Positions 1-6,526 of a stretch of DNA of 8,017 bases are shown piece after piece. The translations under genes were made by a program, and so were the position numbers. Position 1 is the first letter of the stretch. The number at the start of each line of letters is the position of its first letter. This DNA comes from Gammaproteobacteria bacterium (GTDB lineage: Bacteria > Pseudomonadota > Gammaproteobacteria > DSM-19610). The notes below the pieces were generated by a model. The model was not told where the DNA came from. It searched no databases and saw nothing but the letters and a program-made list of their open reading frames with translations. The stretch covers positions 1 through 8,017 of the forward strand of contig JAUXDG010000117.1 of the NCBI GenBank assembly GCA_030618475.1. The letters are read 5' to 3'.

Positions 1-919
1 GGGTGCGGTAGACTTGATCGAACCAGCCACAGACTTCGACCGCTGTATTGCTGCTGACCGGTGTCACGACGACGTTGACGCCCATAAAACGCGCGCACAG
101 AATACCGACAATATCGCCACGCAGCCAGTGTCCGTGCTGGTCTGCAATCAGCGGCCGGTCGGCATCGCCGTCTGTGGAGACAATGGCGTCAAAGCCATGC
201 TCGCGGGTCCACTGCTGCGCGAGCCGGATATCCTCTTCGCGAATGGCCTCGGTATCGACCGGGATAAAGGTGTCGGATCGCGCCAGCGGCGTTACCACCG
301 CACCGAGCCGCTGCAGAATCAGGCCCAGCAGGTCGCGCCCCACGCCGGAGTGTTCATACACACCCACCCTGAGTGCTTTCAGGCAGTTCTCAGGCAGAAA
401 CTGTGTATAACGCTTGACATACGCTTCGCTGGCAGCTGCATCGACTGCCGGCAGTTCGCTTGCAGCAATCTGCGGAAAAGGCTCCGGCAGGGTGACGATC
501 TGTTCACGAATGCGCGCTTCATCCTGCTTGAGGATTTCGCCATCCGGACGGTTGAACTTGATGCCGTTGCGGTCATCCGGGATGTGGCTGCCGGTCACCA
601 TGATGGAGGCGGCACCCTGCTGCATGGCGTGGAATGCCACCGCCGGTGATGGAATCATTCCGGCAAAACTGAGCCGATAGCCGCCATCCTCGACGGCACG
701 CGCCACCGCGGCAAGTATCCGTGGCGTACTCGCCCTGAGGTCACCCGCCAGTACCACGGTTGATCCAGGCTGAATGACACCCTCGCCCTGCATGGCCTGG
801 AGAAAAGCGCGGGTATAGGCGTAACACACCGGGTTGTTCATGGCCTCGACCGTGCCGCGGGCGCCGCTGGTGCCGAAAGCGACGCCGCTGCTCTGCATGA
901 GGTCTGCGATTTTTATCAT
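1..919 (-). CDS. Phosphohexomutase (phosphomannomutase/phosphoglucomutase family), C-terminus cut by window edge
   Basis: Alpha-D-phosphohexomutase, a cytosolic enzyme interconverting hexose 6-phosphates and 1-phosphates, typically feeding nucleotide-sugar, LPS or exopolysaccharide synthesis. The reading frame is open from ATG at 919-917 to the left edge, giving 306 codons of the 450-500 usual in the family, so the C-terminal phosphate-binding domain is not seen. Visible motifs: FGTSGARG at residues 15-22 (N-terminal signature), TGSHIPDDRNGIKF from residue 109 with Ser111 as the expected phosphoserine, and the metal-binding loop DGDADR at 250-255. The ATG overlaps the TGA of the upstream RND permease gene (ATGA, 916-919), and the Shine-Dalgarno before it is weak, so translation is probably coupled to the permease. 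Family assignment is firm. Substrate (mannose, glucose or glucosamine phosphate) cannot be decided, although the TGSHIP form resembles proteins annotated as phosphomannomutase. Confidence 0.93.
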   Translation of the reverse strand, partial: MIKIADLMQSSGVAFGTSGARGTVEAMNNPVCYAYTRAFLQAMQGEGVIQPGSTVVLAGDLRASTPRILAAVARAVEDGGYRLSFAGMIPSPAVAFHAMQQGAASIMVTGSHIPDDRNGIKFNRPDGEILKQDEARIREQIVTLPEPFPQIAASELPAVDAAASEAYVKRYTQFLPENCLKALRVGVYEHSGVGRDLLGLILQRLGAVVTPLARSDTFIPVDTEAIREEDIRLAQQWTREHGFDAIVSTDGDADRPLIADQHGHWLRGDIVGILCARFMGVNVVVTPVSSNTAVEVCGWFDQVYRT

Positions 920-3900
920 GTTGTGCTGTTCTCTTCTGCCGGGATACGATACAGGGTCGCATACAGCACCGGCACCAGCAGCATGGTCAGAATGGTGCCG
1001 AAGGCGAGGCCGAACATGATAGTGACCGCCATCGAGATCCAGAACACATCCTGCAGCAGAGGCGCAATGCCAAACACCGTGGTCGCAGCCGCATTGGCCA
1101 CCGGTCGAAGACGGGACACAGCGGCTTCCACCATTGCCTGGTACTTCGACATGCCTTCGGCCAGATTCAGGTTGACCTGATCGAGCAGTACCACCGCGTT
1201 CTTGATCATCATGCCGGACAGGCTCATGGCCCCCAGCAGGGCGATGAAACCGAACGGCACCTGGGTCACCATCAGGCCAAAGGTGATGCCGATTAACACG
1301 AACGGAATCACGGCAAAAATAATGATCGGTGGCCGGAAGGCATTGAACAGCACCACGATGATGAACATCATGATGACCACGGTCGGGACGATACCGGGAA
1401 TCAGCGCCTCCTGCGATTCTTTGGAACTGTTGTATTCGCCGTCCCATTCCAGCGTATAGCCGGGCGGCAGGTCGATGGCTTCGAAGTCGGCCAGGATGGC
1501 GGCGCGCAGCGTCGGCGCTGTAGCGCCGTTGACAGAACTCTGCACTGTGATGGCACGACGACGATCCCAACGCCAGATCAGCGGGTCTTCCCATTCAATG
1601 CTTATCCCGTCGGTAACCTGGGACAGGGGAACCGTCTCGGTCGACAGGTTCGGGATCACCTGCAACACTTCCATATCCACGGCCGCCCGTTGACGTTCCG
1701 CCTGCGGCTGCCGGATAACAATCGGAATCAGGTCATCGCCCTCGCGATACTGCCCCACCGGCACACCGTCGTAAGCCCGCTTGGTGGCGCTGGCGAGTTC
1801 ATCGCGCGTCACCCCGGCCCAGCGTCCGCGTTCCTGGTTATACTCGGGCACCAGCCTGCGCACCTTCTGTCGCCAGTCGGTGCTGACATCCTTTGCCATC
1901 GGCGTGGCCCTGAGAATCGCCATGCCCTGCTCGGCCAGCTCACGCAACACTTCAGGGTCGGCTTCTGCCGGTCCGCTGAAACGCGCTTCGATTTTCCAGT
2001 CGTCGAAAGCGCCCACGCCGTATTTGCGTACCCGCACCATCAAGGCCTCGGGCATGTTGTCCTGTGCCCAGGGTTCGATATGGGCCATCACCGTGTCGAC
2101 GTCTTTCAGCGTCGGCGTCGCGACGATCAACTGGCCGTAGGAGGCATAGGCGTCCTCAGGATCGACCGGCAGGTAAAAGCGCGGCGGGCCGCCGCCGATA
2201 AAGGCGCTGACACTCTCCACCCCCTCCTGCGCCAGCAATTCCTTTTCCAGTTTGCGCAGGTTTTCCGACACCTCTTCGATACGCGTGCCCTCCGCCATCC
2301 AGTAATCGATCATGAACTGGGTGCGCGAGGAATCCGGGAAATACATCTGTGGCACAAAACGAAAACCCCACACGGCGACCACCAGCAACGCCACCATGGA
2401 AGTCACAAAGGCGCCCCGGTGACGTATCGCCACCGCGAGCAGGCTACGGAAACGTTTGTACAGGGGGGTATCGTAGGGATCCGATGATTCACCCTCCTTG
2501 CGCTTCGGATCGGGCAGAAACTTTATGCACATCAACGGCGTCACCGTCACCGACAGAACCCAGCTGAACAGCAGTGAGGTCCCGACGGTGGTGAACAGGC
2601 TGCCGGCATATTCGCCCGTGTCGTAGGTCGAGGCATAGATGGGATAGAAGGCCATTGACGCGACAATGGTGGCGCCCAGCAGCGGCCAGGACGGTACACT
2701 GGCCGCTTCGATGGCCGCCCTGCTGCGGTCCATGCCCTTTTGCAGGCGCACCATGAAACCGTCGACCACCACAATGGCATTATCCACCATCATGCCCATG
2801 GCAATGATCAGGGCGCCCAGCGATACGCGCTGCAGATCGACGCCGCTGGAGGCCATGACGATAAAGGTGCCAAGGATAGGGAATACCAGGCCACTGACAC
2901 CGATCAACACACCGACGCGGATCCCCATGGTGGCGGCCAGCACCACCAGAACGATGAGGATGGCCTCGGCCAGATTGATCATGAAGGCCTTCACCGACTC
3001 ATCGACAACATCCGACTGCCAGGAGATCTTGTTGATCTCGATACCCACCGGCAGTATTTCCAGCAGTTCGTCGAGGCGCTGGTCGACCGCGCGCCCCATT
3101 TGCACGGCATTCACACCGGGCAGCGGCGCCAGCGCCAGAACGATGCCGGGCTGACCGTTGAAACGCATCAACTGTTGCGGCGGATCGATATAGCCGCTGC
3201 TGACGGTACCGATATCGCGGATGCGCACAATCTGGCCTTCGCCCTGCGGTCGCCGCTGCAGGCGCATGAACTCCGCGACTTCGCTGTACATGGAACCGGC
3301 CACCGCCAGGTCACCGATCTCTTCCGGCGAAGTGAATTCGCCACTCGGCGCGACGCGGAAACGCTGATCCTGCAGATCCACGTACCCGGCGTCGACCACC
3401 TTGTTCTGGTTGCGCAGGGTGCGTACCAGGTCCTGCTTGGTGATGCCCAGCTGCGAGGACTGGGTCTCGGCAATATCGATATAGACCCGCTTGTCCTGAA
3501 CGCCCCAGAAATCGATACGGGCCACACCCGGCACCACACTCAACTCCTTGCGGATGTTCTTGACGTAGGTCTCCAGTTGCCCGTAGCTGTAGCCGTCCCC
3601 GGTGACTGCCAGCATGAAGCCGAACACATAGCCGAAGTCGTCGTTGACCACCGGTGTGCCGGCGCCGGGGGGCAGGCTGGCCTCCATGTCCCTGATCTTC
3701 TTGCGCAATATGTCCCAGACCTGGGGCAGGCGGTCGGACCAGTACTCGTTCTTGATATCGACCTTGATAATCGAAAGGCCGGGGCGCGAACTGGAGTAGA
3801 CATTCTTCAGTTCCGCCATTTCCTGCAGCTTGGTCTCGATGCGGTCGGTGACTTCGAGTTCGACCTGTTCGGCGCTGGCACCGGGATAACTGGTGATGAT

Positions 3901-4038
3901 GGCCGCCGTCTTTACGGTAAACTCGGGGTCTTCGAGCTGACCCAGCTGGAAATAACTGAAAATACCGCCGGCAACCAGGATAAAGGTCGCAAACCAGGTG
4001 ATGGCGCGTTTCTCAACGGCCAGCGCTGTTAAACTCAT
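916..4038 (-). CDS. RND-family multidrug efflux permease (AcrB-like, HAE1 type)
   Basis: Inner-membrane proton/drug antiporter that should form a trimer and work with the adaptor encoded just upstream. The 1040 residues match the usual RND length. Layout by eye: TM1 about 12-32; first periplasmic porter loop to about 345; TM2-TM6 about 350-506; TM7 about 540-562; second periplasmic loop 563-880; TM8-TM12 about 880-1026. TM4 carries GMMVDNAIVVVDG with Asp419 and Asn420, at the place of the AcrB Asp407/Asp408 pair. TM10 carries GMMIKNAVVLLDQ with Lys946, the equivalent of AcrB Lys940. RLRP at 976-979 precedes TM11. The gene starts 3 bases after the adaptor stop, and its Shine-Dalgarno GGGGAG (4045-4050) lies in the adaptor's last codons, six bases before ATG. 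Its stop overlaps the phosphohexomutase start. The Asp-to-Asn change argues against an HME metal pump, which carries other residues here, but substrates cannot be predicted. Confidence 0.96.
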   Translation of the reverse strand: MSLTALAVEKRAITWFATFILVAGGIFSYFQLGQLEDPEFTVKTAAIITSYPGASAEQVELEVTDRIETKLQEMAELKNVYSSSRPGLSIIKVDIKNEYWSDRLPQVWDILRKKIRDMEASLPPGAGTPVVNDDFGYVFGFMLAVTGDGYSYGQLETYVKNIRKELSVVPGVARIDFWGVQDKRVYIDIAETQSSQLGITKQDLVRTLRNQNKVVDAGYVDLQDQRFRVAPSGEFTSPEEIGDLAVAGSMYSEVAEFMRLQRRPQGEGQIVRIRDIGTVSSGYIDPPQQLMRFNGQPGIVLALAPLPGVNAVQMGRAVDQRLDELLEILPVGIEINKISWQSDVVDESVKAFMINLAEAILIVLVVLAATMGIRVGVLIGVSGLVFPILGTFIVMASSGVDLQRVSLGALIIAMGMMVDNAIVVVDGFMVRLQKGMDRSRAAIEAASVPSWPLLGATIVASMAFYPIYASTYDTGEYAGSLFTTVGTSLLFSWVLSVTVTPLMCIKFLPDPKRKEGESSDPYDTPLYKRFRSLLAVAIRHRGAFVTSMVALLVVAVWGFRFVPQMYFPDSSRTQFMIDYWMAEGTRIEEVSENLRKLEKELLAQEGVESVSAFIGGGPPRFYLPVDPEDAYASYGQLIVATPTLKDVDTVMAHIEPWAQDNMPEALMVRVRKYGVGAFDDWKIEARFSGPAEADPEVLRELAEQGMAILRATPMAKDVSTDWRQKVRRLVPEYNQERGRWAGVTRDELASATKRAYDGVPVGQYREGDDLIPIVIRQPQAERQRAAVDMEVLQVIPNLSTETVPLSQVTDGISIEWEDPLIWRWDRRRAITVQSSVNGATAPTLRAAILADFEAIDLPPGYTLEWDGEYNSSKESQEALIPGIVPTVVIMMFIIVVLFNAFRPPIIIFAVIPFVLIGITFGLMVTQVPFGFIALLGAMSLSGMMIKNAVVLLDQVNLNLAEGMSKYQAMVEAAVSRLRPVANAAATTVFGIAPLLQDVFWISMAVTIMFGLAFGTILTMLLVPVLYATLYRIPAEENSTT

Positions 4039-4041
4039 GGC

Positions 4042-5157
4042 TCACTCCCCGCCGTTGTTCAGGAGTCTGACTGTCTGACCTTCGTGCAGCGAATGCACCC
4101 CCGCAACGGCTATCCACTCACCGCTTTCAAGTCCTTGCGTGATCTCGATGCCGGTCGGGATCAGGGCCCCGCTGGTCACCGCCCGGCGTGCGACCTGCCC
4201 GGTCTGTTCGTCAATCACCCAGACATAGTCCTGCTCTTCGGTATCCGGAGTGAACACCGCGCCGACCGGCACCGAAATGCCCTGTGCGGCGGCATCCTCC
4301 GTTTTCTTTACACGTTGTCCTGACGCCCGCCCCGCCATACCGGCCAGGATGGTGAACTCTTCCGGCTGATTGTGGATCAGCGTAACCGGGTAGGTGCGCG
4401 TGGTCATTGATGCCTCGGTACCCACTTCATGGATCCGGGCGGGTATGCTGCTGCCCGGGAAAGCATCATAGACGACATTGATATCCTCGATATAGGACAG
4501 CTGGGATATCATGGTTTCCGGGATATCGACAACGATTTTGACCTGGCTGGTATCCAGCAGGCGGACGACGTGCTGTTGGGCACGCACGTCCTGGAAATTT
4601 TCGACATACTTGGCGACCACTTTGCCGTCGAACGGCGCCACCAGGCGGGTGTAGCGCAGATCGTCCTTTGCCGCGTCCAGCGAAGCCTCCAGCGACTTGA
4701 CCTCGGCTTTCGCCTGGTCATGCGTGTCACGCTTGCGGTCAACGGCGGTCTTGCTGGTCGCCCCCGCATCCTGTTCATAGATGTTCAGTTCACGCTCGTA
4801 TTCACCCTCTGCCCGTTTGACGCTGGAGGTCGCCCGGTCGAGCCTGGCCTCCAGTTCGCGCACCTTGACTTCGTAATCACGCGGATCGAGGCGGGCGATC
4901 TCATCACCCTGCCGGTATTCGCGGCCAACGATGTCGTTGGCCAGTTCGATCAACGGGCCCGTCACCCGGAAAGACAGGTCGACCTCCTGGGCCGCCCTGG
5001 CCCGGCCGGGAAAACTGCGGCCCTCCAGACCCGTGATATCACCCACTTTGATGGCACGTATGGGGCGAATCACTTCCGCTTTCTCGGCTTCCTTGCTGCA
5101 AGCGTTGAAAAGAACCACGCTGGAAGCCATCAAAAAGCTGATCAGAATGCGCAACAT
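4042..5157 (-). CDS. RND efflux periplasmic adaptor (membrane fusion protein, HlyD/AcrA family), lipoprotein
   Basis: Periplasmic adaptor bridging the RND permease and an outer-membrane channel. The 371 residues start with a lipoprotein signal: hydrophobic stretch 4-17, then LFNAC with Cys20 as the likely lipidated residue. The Phe at -3 makes this lipobox slightly atypical. Next come the first lipoyl half at about 57-93 (DLSFRVTGPLIELA...GDEIARLD), a charged alpha-helical hairpin at about 94-165, the second lipoyl half at about 166-203 (LRYTRLVAPFDGKVVAKYVE), a beta-barrel at about 205-285, and a membrane-proximal domain from about 293 to 367. ATG at 5157 is chosen because AGGGAG (5165-5170) sits seven bases upstream and the signal peptide begins there. 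It is the first gene of the operon with the permease. No outer-membrane factor gene follows in the window, so a shared TolC-type channel is inferred. Confidence 0.95.
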   Translation of the reverse strand: MLRILISFLMASSVVLFNACSKEAEKAEVIRPIRAIKVGDITGLEGRSFPGRARAAQEVDLSFRVTGPLIELANDIVGREYRQGDEIARLDPRDYEVKVRELEARLDRATSSVKRAEGEYERELNIYEQDAGATSKTAVDRKRDTHDQAKAEVKSLEASLDAAKDDLRYTRLVAPFDGKVVAKYVENFQDVRAQQHVVRLLDTSQVKIVVDIPETMISQLSYIEDINVVYDAFPGSSIPARIHEVGTEASMTTRTYPVTLIHNQPEEFTILAGMAGRASGQRVKKTEDAAAQGISVPVGAVFTPDTEEQDYVWVIDEQTGQVARRAVTSGALIPTGIEITQGLESGEWIAVAGVHSLHEGQTVRLLNNGGE

Positions 5158-5164
5158 CCACTAT

Positions 5165-5170
5165 CTCCCT
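5165..5170 (-). promoter_or_regulatory. Ribosome binding site of the adaptor gene
   Basis: AGGGAG on the minus strand, seven bases before the adaptor ATG. It fixes the start at 5157, which also begins the lipoprotein signal peptide. Confidence 0.75.
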
Positions 5171-5213
5171 GGTTATTCTATTGTACTGGTAGCCGGTAAT
5201 CCGACTGCGAGTC

Positions 5214-5242
5214 ATTATAGCGGTCAGGGGATCACCCCAACA
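5214..5242 (-). promoter_or_regulatory. Candidate sigma70 promoter of the efflux operon
   Basis: A perfect TATAAT lies at 5214-5219 on the minus strand, about 57 bases before the adaptor start, which predicts a leader of about 50 bases. The -35 region is poor: TTGGGG with a 15-base spacer, or TGTTGG with 17. No TG extension precedes the -10. The upstream part, including any -35, lies inside the palindromic element at 5220-5291, whose arm touches the -10 box. The match at -10 is seen directly; promoter activity is inferred. The weak -35 could mean dependence on an activator. Confidence 0.5.
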
Positions 5243-5291
5243 GCCCCCCGCCCGACTATGCAGTTACCCCCAGGAGCGGTCCCCTGACCGC
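5220..5291. repeat. Intergenic palindromic element A with perfect 12-bp terminal inverted repeats
   Basis: The arm GCGGTCAGGGGA (5220-5231) is repeated inverted and without mismatch as TCCCCTGACCGC (5280-5291), with 48 bases between. The right end also holds a smaller hairpin, GCGGTC-CCCT-GACCGC (5276-5291), with a six-base stem and four-base loop. Read on the minus strand the interior is G-rich, with several runs of three to six G. The element fills most of the gap between the aldehyde dehydrogenase remnant stop (5302) and the adaptor promoter. It lacks a following T-run, so it is not a classic intrinsic terminator. It could be a REP-like sequence, a small MITE, or a regulatory stem-loop. 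No coding sequence is seen in it. Confidence 0.7.
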
Positions 5292-5301
5292 GATATGTCC
5301 G

Positions 5302-5877
5302 TCAAAGTTTGTTCACCCACACGGCGTGCACATTGACAAACTCGCGAATACCGAATATCGACAGTTCGCGGCCGTAGCCGGAGTTGCGAATACCGCCAAA
5401 CGGCATGCGTGGATCCGACTTGGACATATCGTTCACGAAGGCGGCGCCGGATTGAATCTCGTCGGCGGCAATGCGTTCGCCACGGGCAAGATCCCGGGTC
5501 CAGACCGCCGCACCCAGCGGTTTATAGCTCACAAAGCTGTGATGCGCCTCAGTGGCAACATCTTCCGGGGCGAGAAACTTCTCTGCATGCCGGGCATAGT
5601 ACTGGCAGCCCAAGGCACACTTTTCCACTTCGGCAATGCCCTGCGGATAGACCTTGCCCATCTCCTCGGTCATCAGCCGCGCAGTGTCCTGCCTGTTCTC
5701 CAGCAACCGGTCTGCCACTGCTGTCAGTAAACGGGCACGTTCGCTGAACGGCGTTTTCGCCCAGCCCCGCTGAGCCTCGGCACACTTGTGCAGAATCACC
5801 TGCACTTCGACGCCAGACATCTGCTCGAAACTGTTGACCTTCTCACCGTTGGCAGGATTGATACTGTCGAAAATCAT
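5302..5877 (-). pseudogene. NAD(P)-dependent aldehyde dehydrogenase (succinate-semialdehyde dehydrogenase-like), large in-frame internal deletion
   Basis: The open frame encodes 191 residues against 450-500 for the family. Residues 1 to about 122 (from MIFDSINPANGEK to SFVSYKPLG) are the N-terminal part of an aldehyde dehydrogenase of the Sad/YneI or GabD type. The sequence then jumps, at about base 5513, to AAVWTRDLARGERIAADEI and the family's C-terminal ~70 residues, including PFGGIRNSGYGREL. About 260 residues are missing: the MPWNFP region, most of the NAD(P)-binding Rossmann fold, the catalytic Glu and the catalytic Cys. The join keeps the frame with no stop, so a short protein could still be made, but dehydrogenase activity is not expected. 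ATG at 5877 is preferred over GTG at 5883 because AGGAGG (5883-5888) is five bases from the ATG and overlaps the GTG. It lies between two palindromic elements. It is a recent deletion or an assembly collapse. Confidence 0.85.
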
Positions 5878-5882
5878 TGCCA

Positions 5883-5890
5883 CCTCCTCC
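5883..5890 (-). promoter_or_regulatory. Strong Shine-Dalgarno deciding the dehydrogenase-remnant start
   Basis: GGAGGAGG on the minus strand. AGGAGG ends five bases before ATG 5877-5875, the right spacing, whereas the in-frame GTG at 5883-5881 overlaps the site and is unlikely to be used. The site stands only eight bases from the edge of the nested palindrome at 5899-6043. Confidence 0.75.
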
Positions 5891-5898
5891 GCTCCGCA

Positions 5899-6043
5899 GC
5901 TTTCAAGGGGTCACATTTCAAGGGGTCAAGTTTTCAAGGGGTCAGAGTACTTGAAATATTCTCTGAAAGATTTTTGCAGCATTTCAAGTACTCTGACCCC
6001 TTGAAAACTCTCTGACCCCTTGAAAACTTGGCCCCTTGAAAGC
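5899..6043. repeat. Nested palindromic element B: 29-bp perfect inverted repeat plus iterated TTTCAAGGGGTCA units
   Basis: The central arms at 5929-5957 and 5981-6009 are perfect 29-bp inverted repeats (left arm begins AGTTTTCAAGGGGTCAGAG) around a 23-base loop. Outside them the unit TTTCAAGGGGTCA recurs directly at 5901-5913 and 5916-5928, before the copy at 5932-5944 in the arm. Mirror copies (TGACCCCTTGAAA) occur at 5994-6006 and 6013-6025, and a degenerate one (GCCCCTTGAAA) at 6031-6041. The outermost GCTTTCAAGGGG (5899-5910) matches inverted at 6032-6043. Unit spacing is 15-19 bases, three copies per side. The element fills the gap between the small membrane protein gene (stop at 6064) and the dehydrogenase remnant. 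It resembles REP/BIME repeats associated with RAYT transposases, which I recall often carrying GGGGTCAGAG-type ends. That link is inference, and no transposase gene is present here. Confidence 0.88.
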
Positions 6044-6063
6044 CTGGTACATCATTTTAACCG

Positions 6064-6411
6064 CTACGTTGCCCAGCCCTTGATAATCTCGCGTAGAATT
6101 TCGCCAAGGAAATCGGTATACGACCAGACAAAGGCTCCCGCAATAACGATACCGATGATTCCCAGCACTATGGTCAATGCTTCTGCGCGCTGCCAACCGC
6201 GAAAAATCCAGTAGGCCTGCAAACCGGCAAACCCTGCGGCTGCTCCCATTACGAGAATGACATCTTTATTCGATATTTCCATCGGCAGCATGAAAATGAG
6301 GAAAAAAACGAACGCCACACCCAATGGTATTAACGAGAAAATCCAGCGCTGAACCTCTTTCTCATCGCGCTTTGATTCCAGCATGTGATCGACTTTGTCA
6401 GTGATGCGCAT
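6064..6411 (-). CDS. Small three-helix integral membrane protein of unknown function
   Basis: 115 residues that I do not recognise. A charged N-terminus (residues 1-20, with DKVDHMLESKRDEKEVQRW) probably faces the cytoplasm. It is followed by three hydrophobic segments at about 22-43 (IFSLIPLGVAFVFFLIFMLP), 50-69 (VILVMGAAAGFAGLQAYWIF) and 76-97 (AEALTIVLGIIGIVIAGAFV), and a short amphipathic tail ending KGWAT. There is no signal peptidase motif or cofactor motif. The start is supported by AGAGGG (6418-6423), six bases before ATG 6411. The gene is separated from its upstream neighbour by 115 bases and may have its own promoter there. Element B follows directly after its stop. Membrane location is a safe inference; function is unknown. 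Confidence 0.75.
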   Translation of the reverse strand: MRITDKVDHMLESKRDEKEVQRWIFSLIPLGVAFVFFLIFMLPMEISNKDVILVMGAAAGFAGLQAYWIFRGWQRAEALTIVLGIIGIVIAGAFVWSYTDFLGEILREIIKGWAT

Positions 6412-6417
6412 GGCAAT

Positions 6418-6447
6418 CCCTCTGTTTATGACAGTCAGTTATAACTG
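6418..6447 (-). promoter_or_regulatory. Leader of the small membrane protein gene: RBS, TATAAC box and 12-bp palindrome
   Basis: AGAGGG (6418-6423) is a ribosome binding site. Further upstream a perfect 12-bp palindrome, CAGTTATAACTG (6436-6447), contains TATAAC (6438-6443), five of six to the -10 consensus. I see no good -35 at 16-18 bases. The overlap of a dyad with a possible -10 would suit an operator, but the palindrome is short and this is weak. The rest of the gap (6448-6526) shows nothing I can name. Confidence 0.3.
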
Positions 6448-6526
6448 TAGCCCAGACGGCTAAGCTGTCCACTCCGGCCAGTCCCTTCACTGTCCTGCTC
6501 ACCCCTGAGTGCGGAATGCATCTGAC

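Noticed and set aside
14..649. 211-codon plus-strand open frame at the left edge
   Set aside because: Antisense to the phosphohexomutase, whose minus-strand frame carries FGTSGARG, TGSHIP and DGDADR motifs.
1690..2487. 265-codon plus-strand open frame
   Set aside because: Antisense shadow of the RND permease; composition is unusual and no family motif is seen.
2740..4032. Long open frame of 430 codons on the plus strand
   Set aside because: It lies wholly antisense to the RND permease, is rich in His, Asp and Gln with no recognisable domain, and is explained by the codon bias of the real gene.
4429..5199. 256-codon plus-strand open frame
   Set aside because: Antisense shadow of the adaptor gene; the minus-strand reading has clear lipoyl and signal-peptide features.
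5878..5883. GTG at 5883 as the start of the dehydrogenase remnant
   Set aside because: The Shine-Dalgarno AGGAGG overlaps this GTG; the ATG two codons later has proper spacing.
5899..6043. Possible CRISPR array from the repeated TTTCAAGGGGTCA units
   Set aside because: Units are 13 bases, separated by 2-6 bases, and are mirror-oriented around a centre; there are no spacers of CRISPR length and no cas genes.
5899..6043. Intrinsic transcription terminator after the small membrane protein gene
   Set aside because: The stem is far longer than a terminator stem, AT-rich near the loop, and not followed by a T-run in the direction of transcription. It may impede transcription but is not a standard terminator.
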